The notes under the pieces are model-generated. The model was not told where the DNA came from. It did no database searches and saw nothing but the letters and a program-made list of their open reading frames with translations. The translations under genes and the position numbers were made by a program. This document shows positions 38,001 to 49,268 of a DNA stretch of 64,000 bases, in pieces (the stretch's first letter is position 1; the number at the start of each line of letters is the position of its first letter). The DNA is taken from the NCBI GenBank assembly GCA_013400975.1, contig WBMZ01003087.1:1-64000 (forward strand), in the 5' to 3' direction. Origin of the DNA: Atrichornis clamosus. Lineage: Eukaryota; Chordata; Aves; Passeriformes; Menuridae.

Positions 38001-39239
38001 TCTACTAGTGGCATCAGGGCTGCTCTCATAAGCTTTAAATCTTTGAAAATTTAAGCATGTGCCAGAGAATAAAAACTGACCTGCAAGGCTAAAAACAACA
38101 GACTGGCAGAAAGCTGAAAGCTCATACAAAACCATTAAGGAGAATCAAAAGGCACAGAAGCTTCAGGAGGGAGAAAGAACTTATGATGTTGAGAAAGCAG
38201 TAAAATCCTGAAAGGAAAAAGGAGAGGTGAAGTCTGGGAACATGCAGCTTCATTTCAAATACTCCAGTATTTAGTCCTGCCTCAGGATCCCATCATACTC
38301 ATGTTGTACATAGAGAGGCTGAGCCTCTACCTCCCCAAAAATTTACATCTGAGATTTTCATACTTTAAATTTCCATTTGTCTGTAGCTGCTTAATCGTTC
38401 TACGAATTCTACCAATACCGACAACTTACCTTTGGGGGAAGTAAGGTGCAGGAATGAGAATGAACTTACCTAGGGCCTTATCACACACGTAAACACTAGG
38501 AAATGAGACCCAAGTATCCATAAATATGGAAAAAATCTATATGTGTTTGGCAATGAGCTTTTGAGGTTTTGCCTGCCATTCAGACTCATGCAGGAAATGG
38601 AATTTTCCTGTTCCTGTCAACCTGAAATACCTCCAAGGTCACAACTGCTCAGCTGGAAGATAGTAAACACCACAGCCTTGTTTTGTTAATGTTCACAAGA
38701 AAGAGATAAACTCAGCCTAACCTTTTAAGTTTACTTTACTAAGTTTACTCCAGGATCATCTTTATGGGCCAGGTGACTCCCAGCTCAGCCAATGCAGGAT
38801 GCTTAAGTGATGCTGTCATATGAATAGTAAATCTTAACTCGGGACTGAGCAGGAAGCTCCTGAATGCTGCCAGACAGTGCTCTAAAAAGCCACTTCAAAG
38901 ATCTGTACAAACACAGGGGAAAGCTCTGCTTGCCTGTGGGCATGTCAGGCTGCCCAAAGAGGCACATGGATATTTGCCTTGCTGTCTGCAGGTAAGTCTT
39001 AGCCCACCTTTTCCCACACCACTCTTTGGACCACATACTTGATTGACACATTGATTTCTTCCCTATATAATCAACACCCTAATTAAGCTGAATGCTGATT
39101 AATTCCGCCAGCTTGTAAATACTGCATTCATTATTCAGAGTTATCCAGATCTGAGGGAACTGAAGGGAAAAAAAGCTTCTCACAGGATTTAAGATCCGCT
39201 CCACGGGTCTGCAGAGACTCAACTTGAGGTGCAGAGTGA
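35042..39239. other. Unique DNA, no gene seen; one cysteine-rich exon-like stretch
   Basis: At 35554-35722 a plus-strand frame of about 56 codons follows a pyrimidine-rich TTTTTGACAG acceptor-like site (AG at 35577-35578). It is unusually rich in cysteine (nine Cys in the roughly 48 codons after the AG) before a TAA at 35720-35722. I recognise no family, and the short length makes chance likely. A 156-codon minus-strand frame at 37465-36995 has no recognisable domain. The rest is unremarkable. Confidence 0.45.
36306..36328. repeat. (AT)n microsatellite
   Basis: About eleven AT units; simple repeat. Confidence 0.85.
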
Positions 39240-39780
39240 CTCCCCCACCATCATTCTTCAATCACATGTGGGAAGGGGCAGTGGTCAGTCACCCACCAGG
39301 AGGATCAGGGACTCTCCTTTTAGACTGACCAAAGCCAAGGGACATCGGGACAATGTCCCATCAGGACAATGTTCGACTGGAACCAGGGGAAGAGGAAATA
39401 GGCGCTGCCCTTCCGGGTGGTTGGTACTGGTCTCCCACCTCCTTCTCTGAAGCACAGCAGGTGCTGCCCACAGAGCAGCTGCCAGCCCCCAGCTGTTGTG
39501 CTGGAGAGCTCCAGTGTCCCTGCGCTGCTTGTGTGTTGGGGCACAAGGCCCAGCTTCCTGGCTCCCAGCTGTCCCATGGCTTGGAGAACTGGAAGGAAAT
39601 ATCCTCTTCCACTCGACTGAGCAGCATCCAAGCTTTTTGTTCATATTATCTCACCCTACAGGGGAGGACAGGGTCTGGTTGAGGTTCACAAGGAAATGGC
39701 CACCCGGCCATTTGGCCAGGCTACACAGGGAGCCCTGCCTTGGCCATGGATTAGAGTGGGCGTCTCCACAGGGCTCCGTC
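39240..39780. other. GC-rich patch, no gene assigned
   Basis: GC content rises well above the surroundings and about ten CpGs survive. Near its start the arms GGGACAT and ATGTCCC (around 39341-39361) form a small inverted repeat. Frames of 60-119 codons occur in several frames on both strands, the mark of stop-poor GC-rich DNA rather than coding. It could be a decayed retroelement or a CpG-retaining regulatory region; I cannot decide. Confidence 0.4.
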
Positions 39781-42489
39781 TTTATCTCCTTTTTCTTTTG
39801 ATGTTGCTGAAAAAAATACCAATAAGTCAGTGCAAGCACAGAACACAGAAACAGCCAGACATAACCACAGAATGGAGGGAGGGGGATCAGGAGTGGAAAA
39901 GAAAAGTTTGAAGCTGGACATGCATTTTCAGAGAGTTCCGAATTGATGCAAAAGCACTTAGAAAATTGAGTTGAATACAGTGAGTCAGAACAAGCCAAAA
40001 GCTGAGCTAGTTTCACCTGGAGCAGTGATATTTTATTTCATATTTCCCAAGCATTTTGACTTTCCCCACAATGTACCACGCAAAATCAATGGAAGTTGCT
40101 GAGGAATTGCTGATGCCCTCTCCCTCTCTTTTGCTGACCTCCTGACCTCAGCCGAAACAGAGCTCTGCACGCCCATTTTCCTGCTCCCAGAGGACTCCCT
40201 CACACCCAACTGCAGACTCTTCATGAGTGCAGCTCTCCAGATCTTAGCTCCTGACTTCAAGTATCCACTGGAAGAAAGCCAGGGAGAGAAATTTCATCCA
40301 GTGATGAAGCCACACACCAAAGTGAACTGATTCACATTATTTCCTCCATAAACCACATTTGGAGCTGGTTTTAAATTTCTCTGATCGAGTAGAGAAGAGA
40401 TCTGAAGGCTGCAGTCTCAGATCACCTCAAGCTTAGGCTGTTTGCTTGCTTTTATGGATCTAGGTTTCTTGGGTTTTGGGGTTTTTTTTTAAAAAAAGGC
40501 CTCCAAGCAAAATAATCTGTTTCAGGTTGAACAAAACACCCATTTAAATCTAAATGAACGCTTTTGAACACACAGAAAAAGATAACATCTTATTTTAGGT
40601 TGACCCAAGAATATACTGCCTAATCAGATCAATACAATGATCTTGTCAAGATTTTTCCGTACAACACCTGGAACCAGACAGTATGATTTTGGATTATGGC
40701 AACATGATTTCCCCCCATCTTCCAAAATTTTTATTCAATTAATTACTTTTTTTCTCTCCATAGACATCCATAAGGAGGTTTTTTTAGGAGGATTACTCAC
40801 TGACAATCTTTTTATTAAGTTCCTTATAAAACAACAATAAGTTAAATGTGTGCGCATTAATTCTGAATGTGCATATGTTCAGACATAAACATTTTTTAAC
40901 ATAGTCATACTTATTAAAAATTTTCAGTGACTAATCCCGAATTCAAGACTGTTTGGGAACTGCTTATATTTGCTTTATTCATGACAGAGTTATTTTATGC
41001 TGTTCTCAGTCTGAGATTGGACTGCTGGAACATCTTTATTCACACAGAGAAATAATAAATATTAAATGCCTCTAAATCCAGGTATCACCATTCAGCCAAC
41101 TACTCATGGATTAAGTGAAGGTTTGGTTTTCATTAAAACTGGCAATAATCTGTGTATTTGTAAGCCACATAATAAGATCCCATAAAAAATATCAAATAGA
41201 ATTTAGACTTCAGAATCTAAAATTCAAAATTAGGCTTTCCAGCAGTGTGACTCTCCTCAGCAGTTTGGCTTTGCTTGTTGACTAGTAATGCTGGATAGGA
41301 GATAGGATATCAGCAGTGGGATTATCAGGCATACATCACTCACACATGTAAAAATCCACATTCTTTTATATGAGACTTATCAAATGTAACATTATGGCTA
41401 TCAGCTTCATTTGTTCTTTAAAAGGTAAACTATTGCAAAATTATGGCAGAAGTAAGGAAAACCCCAGTTTACAAATTTGAAGAAATTTTCAGAGGGTCTC
41501 AGGCATAATAAGCACAATAGTAGATTGATATTGCAGACAAAACATGTAGGAAACATGGTATAGAGAGATGGGAAATTTAAAGTAATAAGAGGAAATTAGA
41601 CTATAATGAGTGCTTACAGAGAGGGAAATAAACTGATACAATAGAGAATGCAGCTCTCAGCACCGATAAACCTGGAGAGATACAAAAAGTATCAGACAGA
41701 TACCAAAGGTAGAGTAAGGCAGGAAAACCAGCAGCAAGTGCAAAGAGACAGAGTCCTTCAGGCTAAAAGACAAACTGTGATAAAACCTGCTGAGTCCCCA
41801 TTTCAGAAGTCCATAAGCTACTGTGTCCTTTGCAAAAGTGAGAGAAGCAGCTGTCGAGGTTCGTGGAGCTACAGAGGATGATAGGAAAGGACTGAAAGAC
41901 TGCATGGCACAGTGATGGAGGCACCTCCACTAATCATGTGCGATATCAGTGATGAATTCCTTTTCTACCTTCCAACAGCACTGAAGAATCAAATTTATAG
42001 AAATATTAGATTTAGCTTTTTCATTCTTAATTTCTAGAACTGGAAACACTGGTGCTTTCTTAGAGGGAAACACACTCAAATGTCTTAGTGGGTGAAGAAG
42101 ATTTAGTGGGGCTAACAGATGGGCAGGACTGGTGACAGCTGTCTCCCTCATAAGTGGCACGAGTTAGTTGCCTCTCCTCTCTCAATCTTTGTGTTTGCAC
42201 AGGGCTGCTACTTCACAGCCCTACTGGGAAGAGATAAATAGTGCAAGGAGGAGACACAGGATGTTTTCTTTATTATGGAACAGCAGAAGATGCTTTTGGC
42301 TCCAGCTGCTGGAGGACTTCTGCACAGGCACTGTTCTCTATGCACAAAACATTTGGAGTGACTGCATGACCAGGATCCCCTGGGTCTTCCTACAAATTAT
42401 CCTCCTGCGTTAACATCCAAGGAAGAAAAATGACAGAATGCAAATATTCAACTGCAAAAATATAAAGAGCAGAATTCTGTTTTGTTGGG
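39781..42489. other. Unique AT-rich DNA, no gene seen
   Basis: No gene or interspersed repeat recognised. A T-run next to an A-run lies near 40481-40497. Open frames are short and scattered. Confidence 0.55.
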
Positions 42490-43010
42490 CTTTTTCCGAG
42501 CCGGTCATTAAGCGCAGGACTGTGTAGCAGACTGGTTCCCACTTCATCCATGAGGGCAGAGCCTCCAGGAGGAAGGCTGAGAGAGGCTGTCTCGCTGCTG
42601 CGGGAGGATGAGCTCCGGTGTTTTAGAGTAATGACAGAAGAGACAACCGAGCCTGAGATTGGCTCCACCTGTTGGAGCACGGTGCTAATAACACCAAGGT
42701 CGTGGGTTCAGCGGCATGTGACAGGAATATGCAGCACCTGCCAGGGCAGGAAGGCAGCGAGACCACTTTGAGCACGGCTCCCAGAAGCGCTGGAGATGTT
42801 CAGTCCCTTGGGCCACCACTGCTCACGAGCAGCCACCTCTGTGCCAAGGGCAACCAGCACTGGGATGAAGAGCCCAGTGAACCCAACCAGCTGCCCATCA
42901 CCTCTCCCCCACCCATAAAACACATCCCATGGGTATCCGCTGCTGCCTGTGAACAACCCGGCACTGCCGAGGCCGTCTGCAGCCCCACGGGGGACTCACC
43001 AGCCTTCAGT
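42490..43010. other. GC-rich, CpG-retaining patch
   Basis: About 19 CpG sites in roughly 520 bp of DNA with an estimated GC content near 58%, against an AT-rich background. By rough count the observed/expected CpG ratio is about 0.4-0.5, below the usual island threshold, so this is not a clear CpG island. It includes the tRNA-Ile-derived sequence at 42657-42710, so part of the GC content may be SINE-derived. The plus-strand frame of 129 codons at 42672-43061 is unassigned. Confidence 0.4.
42657..42710 (+). mobile_element. tRNA-Ile(AAT)-derived sequence (SINE fragment or tRNA pseudogene)
   Basis: The stretch aligns with vertebrate tRNA-Ile(AAT) from the D-arm to the start of the T-arm. The clearest part is GAGCACGGTGCTAATAACACC followed by AAGGTCGTGGGTTC. 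The anticodon loop CTAATAA (42685-42691) with AAT at 42687-42689 is intact, and the D-arm side (42657-42678) matches at about 14 of 22 positions by eye. After GGTTC the T-arm is lost, so it cannot fold into a working tRNA. Songbird genomes carry SINEs with a tRNA-Ile head joined to a CR1 tail; no CR1 tail is visible here, so a truncated SINE or a tRNA pseudogene are both possible. Confidence 0.72.
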
Positions 43011-45029
43011 GCTGTGTCACATGAAGTGAATCAAATTGGTTTCATGGGAAAGTTGTTTTAAAGATACCTAAGTGCAACTTGTCTGTTAGACTGTGAATTC
43101 TTTAGGAGGAAAAATGAAAAAAAAAAATCTTGCTTTTTAAGGGTTTGATGTGTGGCAGGTGCTCCGTGAATAAATGAGACCCTCCATCAGACTGAGTGAC
43201 TTGCAGGTTCCTCCTGCCCAGGTGGCACCTGAGCTACGATGTTGAGCTGGAGACCATCCCCAGAGCCAGCTGCTCCCACACCTGAAAAATCTGGGCAGAA
43301 AAAAGTTCCCTCATAAATTTTGTCTCTGACTAGGATGGGATGACTCCTGATTTGCTGCCATAAAGGAAAGTATACCTGACAGGCACAGAGACTTTGAACC
43401 AAGTAGGATTTCTAACACTATGCAATGGCTTTTTCCCAAAAAAAGTTAGTCTGCACAGTTTGAAAACAACTCCTGGAGACGATGGCAGCAGCTGAAGAAG
43501 TTTGGCTAGAAATTGCTTTACCCCTTGATCCATCAGCACTGTACAGCAGCTCTGTGTGCAACTCCCGGATCGTTTGAAGGTGCTTGGGATGGCTTCAGGC
43601 TTTTGGCTTTTTTATGCAAGCAGATTTTCATGCTTTGATATCCGCTCTGACATGACTTTTGATCCAGCAGAGGTGATGCTGTCACTTTTTTCACTGCGAA
43701 TATTTTGTGTACAGTGCTGCTAGAGCACTGCAGTTGCCTGAGTTATTTTGGAGGAACTCTTTCATAAAGATGCAGCTTAATAAAGATGATGAAAAGTGAG
43801 ATCTCTGATAACAGCAGTCAGGGTGTCTGCCCTGGTCCAGGCCAAGGCATTGCAGCTTGTCAGCATGCAGAGACTACCAAACATGATCCAGGAGGGTTGT
43901 GAGAGAAGGGGGAGCACAGAACAGACTGGTCTGGGGCTCTGTGAAGTGAGAACAGTACTTTGGATTATTCCCCCCAAAAAGCACATGATGTTTCAAGCTG
44001 TCAGACTGGCAAGTTTTGGGAAAAGTGAAGAAACCCTAGTGGAAAGTCTGCACTTTGCTGTTCCTGCCAGGGTAAAGCAGCACAGGGAATGAGGGTCACC
44101 AGCCAAGGAATGCTATGTGCCTCAGGGAACCTCCTGCTGAAGGACTTTCAGCTAATTGAGAAAGTCAAACATCCATATTCCTGCTAAAAAAGAGGCTGCA
44201 CTTACCTTCATCAGGCATTTCAGCTACAAAGGGAATTGTTCATAAAGGCAGAAGGAATTAAAGGAGAGAATTAAAGGATGCGGTATTTAATGGGGCAGAT
44301 TGATGTGCACACTGATGAGATATACTTCAAATTGACTAAATGTCTGTTTTGGCTGAAACAGCCTTTTTTTGTTCTTTTTTCCCCTTGGCCAATCCTATCT
44401 GTGATTTTTGCTGTTTGTAAGTCAAGCCTCTTGCTGTGACCCAGTCAGAACCGAACCTGTCCAAATATAAGGTGTGCTTAAAAAAGTAAAAGTAAAGAAA
44501 AAAAGCCAAACTCACGACATGCCCTAATTTCTACCATTCTAAGGCCCATGAAAGGAAATGAGTTTTGTGCTAATGTAAGTCTCAATCCACTGAAAATAAA
44601 TCCCAGCTGGGTTGCAGCCCGCCTGACTGCAGTGTGAGGACTTGCTGGAGCACAATGCAAACTGCACCAACTACTCACCACCGCAGCCAACCCTGCACTA
44701 ACGCAGGAAGGGATGTGGGGCTGATGCTGTCATCTTCTGTTTCCTAACCTGATGAGTCAGTCTCATTTCTGCATGTTTGTAATGGTGTGGAAGCACAGCC
44801 ACTTGGACCTAGCAGGCATTACAAAGGCCTGAGCTACCCTGGGTTTATATTCATCCATCTTTTCCAGCTGATAGAGTTACCCAGGCACAAGCCCCTGTAG
44901 TGGGACTTCCATCAGAGTCAGCCTTGCGTGGATTTACTTTCTGAGGGAAAGTTATCCAACCAAGCTGAACAATTTCAGGCAGAGCAGTTGCAAGAGTTTG
45001 TTTACACGAATCTGCTCAGAAAAGTTGAT
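43011..45029. other. Unique DNA, no gene seen
   Basis: No gene or recognisable repeat. Open frames up to 98 codons without recognisable domains. Confidence 0.55.
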
Positions 45030-45240
45030 CTGAATTTTTAAGTGGATTAGTTATACTGCATTAATTAAAGCCCTTTGTGGGAACTGTCAGAATTAAAGTG
45101 GCTTTGATTTGATTTGGTTTACTTATCTTCCAAGGCTAAGTCATATTAAGGCCACTTTACTTGTGAAACAGGAGGTTTAGTGCAATTTACTTAATTCACA
45201 TTAAACTCCTGCTTTTAGTTTATTTAAATAAACTTTCCTG
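45030..45240. promoter_or_regulatory. Candidate conserved AT-rich regulatory element with 18-bp palindrome
   Basis: Contains TTAATTAA (45061-45068), a CTTATC GATA-type word (45122-45127) and the perfect palindrome AGTTTATTTAAATAAACT (45217-45234), which presents two opposed forkhead-like AAATAAA cores. There is no open frame of note. This looks like enhancer-type conserved DNA, but that is inferred from motif texture and no alignment was made. Confidence 0.25.
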
Positions 45241-46369
45241 ATTTGCCCTGTATAGACATGCCCAAGGAAGAGTGAAGACCACTTAAACAGGAATACCTGA
45301 GAGAAAATATTTTATTGGCATCTACAGCACATTACTATCTTTGTCACCAACAAGATTTGGGAATTGCAGGTAACACTGTCGAGGTCCAAGAACTGAGAAA
45401 CAGATTCTTGGTGCTGAGCTAAGCTGCTCATGAGAGACAGGATGGCTGGTCCTGCAGAAAAGCTTTACTCCAGTCGAAAGTAAAAGATTAAAAGTTAGGA
45501 AAATGCCTGCTAGCCCTCAGAATAAAAACAGGGCTCAGGCCATTGGCTGTGGAGAGGGAAGAACAGAGATGCCTGAACATGTGAAAGAAGAAGGAAATTT
45601 TATTTAAAGTCCTGGTGACAATACCTGCACCTTTCCTCCTTCCTGAGCCAGAAGGCACACATAATATTAGTAAAATGCTGTTGGAGGAGACCTGGTCTTC
45701 TTTGCACTGGAAGCATCATGCAGCCCTGTTTTAGGTACAAGGGAATAGCCATGGAGCATCCTGAAGCTTGGAGATTTTGGGACATGGAGGCATAACAGGT
45801 GACTTTGCATGGCATCAGCCCCAGCTCTGCAGGACCAGCTCTGAGCCAAGAGCCAATCTCTCAGACAGTCCCAAAGTGTCACCTATGAAATACAGAATTC
45901 AACGCAAATCTTTGAAAAAACCGTCTATTTCCAGAGGTGCAGCTTTCTTTCACAAGACACTGCAATGCCTACGAAAGCCTACGCCCTTTGTGCACTGTAA
46001 TTTCCCAGCTGGCAGACTGGCCCTGTGCAGCAGCACAGCAGCGAGCAGCGCGTGCAGTGACAGGGTCACTCTGCCCCAGATGAACGATCAGAGCAGGAAC
46101 TGCCACGGTAAATGAGAGGGAGCACGACACAGGCTCCTTGTGCTGCCGAGATCCATTTTAGTGTTGAATCATACTCCACACGGCAGCCTAAGTGAGAGCA
46201 GAGGTGGTGATTAGTGGCACTGTGTCTGTTTGGAGAAGGCTGCATGCATGACTGGGCATGAATGGCCTGATTATGAGTGGGTGGAACTCCACTCAAAGGG
46301 ACTGAGCAGGCAGAGCTGAGGTAGCAATGATTAGCTGCCATGCAAGATAAGTTATTGTCCCCTGGGATG
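45241..46369. other. Unique DNA, no gene seen
   Basis: No gene recognised. A 115-codon plus-strand frame at 45768-46115 is overlapped by minus-strand frames and lacks any known domain. Confidence 0.5.
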
Positions 46370-46680
46370 CTAAAGATATACTGTACTTAATAGTCCACTG
46401 GCCAAATGCGTTCGAATGGTTGATATTGTCGCAGCCGGAAACATTCATTCACGTAATTAGTTTACTTTTCCAGTTTAAGCCAAATGGAAAATCCCCCTGT
46501 ACAGCACTCTTAAGCCGGCTGTTGGGCCAGTGTTGATCAGCAAAGTCCTTTTGACTTTGCAAAGTTGTCTGGGTTTCCCCGGAAGGACGTGAGGTCTTTT
46601 AACCACCTACCTTATCACAATGCCTTATCGCAGTCATTATGGGGATGATCTGGGATCTTCTCTGGAAAATCTGACCCCAA
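46370..46680. promoter_or_regulatory. Candidate enhancer: paired GATA sites, HNF4-like boxes, retained CpGs
   Basis: About nine CpGs survive in 310 bp without a long open frame. Motifs seen: TAATTAG (46454-46460); CAAAGTCC (46541-46548) followed by TTTGACTTTGCAAAG (46550-46564), both resembling HNF4 half-sites; and two CTTATC words (46611-46616 and 46624-46629), GATA-factor sites 13 bases apart in the same orientation. HNF4 and GATA sites commonly co-occur in gut, liver and kidney enhancers. Tissue and target gene cannot be inferred from this window. Confidence 0.3.
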
Positions 46681-49098
46681 GATTTGTAACAGCAGCCATT
46701 GAAATAAATGGAAAATGAGCCATTGTGTGACAGGGTTGTTACCTGTCTGTGATCTTAATTCCAGGTGTGTGACAGGGAGGATGGGAGATGACACATCCCT
46801 TGTCAGAAATTCTCTGTGTCACAGATTTGCAGTTATACCTTTCTCCAGAGGAAACTCAGCTACTTACCTGTAATAAATGATCTTCAGGTGACTTCCTCTC
46901 CCTTCTCTGGGAGTCATGAATATTTGACTTAACAAATTAATCTTTTCACTTCCTTCATAGGAAGACAGATACCTTTATATATGGACTGCCTGAAACAGAG
47001 AATGAAAAAAAGACCACAAAGGAAATAATCTGATTTTCAAGTAACTCTGTTCATTGTAGGAGTTAGGCCAGACCCTCAACTGCAGCAGAGCAACACTATT
47101 TATTCAGCAACTGTAGTTTTCCATCTTTCTCTCTCACTGGTCCTCCTTTGCAGACACCAACATTTAGAGCCTAAACCTGGGTCCAAAGTCAGCAGTGACC
47201 CAAGAAATTTCAGCATAATGGATTCTGTCATCATCCTCCAGTGGTGTTTAAGGGTTGAAGAAGCTGAAGAATTCAAACTGAATTTCTCTCTCTTCATAAA
47301 GGACCTGAAGCACCAGGGCTAGGAAGGATCCACCGAGGTCCTCAACATCAGCATAACCACATCATCAAACTTTGCATAATTTACCATTTTGCTAAGGTGG
47401 TTCCCAGCAAGGTCTGCTGCCTTCTAATGACTCTGCCTCACAGGGGCAGTGCTTGGATTTGGATTAGATGCACAAGCACATGGTTTTGGGGGAGAGGACC
47501 CTGATATGCATGTTTGGTGTTGATATCATGGCCCATCACCTACATGGCGAGGAAGTATAACAGCAGTGGGGGTGGCGTCAGCATTTTGTGCTGTGTTATT
47601 CTGTCTGCTCTTTTGTTTGAGTCTTTCTGAGCCTTCAGCAGCAGGGCTGGGTTCTGGAAAGGCTGCTTGGATGCTCATAGTCCTTCTTGTGCAGCATTAC
47701 ACCCTGTGAAGAGCCCAGTAGGTACAGGAAGTACTTAAATCTCCCCAGAAGGCTAATTCTGCTGTGATCCACAGCAGGATATCCATGTCTTGAGCCTTGT
47801 CTGTCTGTTTGCTTGTGTTTGCTTCTGCATCCTTTGCTTTTGACCTATTCAGTGCATTATTGAGCCCTGCAATTATTTTTCCATTCATCTTCTCCTTTCC
47901 TGACTCATTTAGCAAACAAATACTTCTTGACCTCTTGTGCATTGAGAGGCACTCTCTAGCTCAGTATGGTGGAAAGTGGGAATCTGCTGCCTTTGGAAAC
48001 CCAGTGAGCTTGTAGCAGGGAACAATTGTCCCCTGGACATGTTGCTCCAGTTCCACTCCAGTGCTTGCTCATGCAAGAAAGCAATTTTTGGTCTGGATTC
48101 ATGCAAGAAGAACAAAAGAGCCTGCTCATTTTCTGTCTCCAGGCAGACTTCCCAAAGATTATAGGAAGAGGACAGGCCTAGGGGCTTTCTGGCCAGGAAT
48201 GCAGCAGACCATTGGACGAATGAGCACATTGGCACAGCCAGGTGGCTGCTGTGCCCAAAGCAAACCAAAACTGCTGAGTGTCACAGCCTACCTGCTCACT
48301 GATGCCTCTCCTGCACTGAAATGCCTCCTACCTGGGTCTAATCTCTGCAGTGCAAACCCAAGGGGCTGCCCTCCCAAAGGGTCTCACTGCTGTGTTGCTG
48401 CTTCTCTGCATTTTCTTTGAATTTTTGAGAAAAAGTAGTGAGAGGTTCGTGCAAATAGGAGTGCACTGCGTGCCCCGAATGCCTGGGATGAAACAGCACA
48501 TTCAAAAGCCTCCATGCTGAGCTGCCAGAGTGTCCTCAAAAGCATGTTTCATCCCCACTGGCTATTTGGGATTTCAAGGTGGCTGTTTTCATCACAAGGA
48601 AACGAGCCTGCCTTTTTTTCCAGCACTTCCAATGCAGAACAAGTTCTGTGGTCCGTCTGCAGCTGAAGGGGAATGCATTGGGCGAGATGGAGCAATGGGA
48701 CTTCTGTTATGCTCTTTTGCCATTCCCTTTTGCATCATTCTTTTTGTTTAGTGGGAAAGGCAGGGCAGGGAATCTGGCCTTATGTGAGGAAAAGTAGTTT
48801 TGCTATGAGGTAACAAGAGCTGCTACCCAAAAGGAGAATTGTCATGAGGGTGAAAGATTGGAGTGTGTTTACAAAAATTGAAAGGGAACATGTGCCAAGA
48901 GCTATCACAAAGTGAGTCCTTGCTGTCAGAGAGGTGGTCTGTCTGGAAAAGCCTGTCTGTGGGGGCTCTTTTCCTAAGACATTGAGGTTCACTCATGCAA
49001 AAGGAAAGGTCCCAAAATATTCCCCTAAAATGACAGCACAAACCAGAAGAACCAGCCAATGGGTTGATCAATCTCAACATTTATCTTGAGTAAGCTTC
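46681..49098. other. Unique DNA, no gene seen
   Basis: No gene or family repeat recognised. Two plus-strand frames and one minus-strand frame of about 119 codons overlap around 47.9-48.4 kb; mutual overlap and lack of domains argue against coding. Confidence 0.5.
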
Positions 49099-49268
49099 AC
49101 ACAGAGATGGTGCGTGGTGCAGAGCTCCCTTTCTCCATGGCTGTGAGCAGCTTCCAGTTGCCTGTAGGACCACAATGGGATACACAGGAAGTGGGTGGTG
49201 TGGAGCTCCCTATGTCCACAGCCATAGAGAGCTTCCAGCAGCCTGTAGTACCATAATGAGGTACAGAT
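49099..49268 (+). repeat. Tandem duplication, two copies, 83-base period
   Basis: Two adjacent diverged copies (about 49099-49181 and 49182-49268) share, in order, ACACAG, GTGGTG, GAGCTCCCT, CCA...GCC/GGC, AGCTTCCAG, GCCTGTAG, ACCA and AATG. The arrangement is a local duplication old enough to have diverged by many substitutions. Just downstream, CTTGTAGAAAGATC is also partly repeated with a 14-base period (about 49305-49329). Confidence 0.8.
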
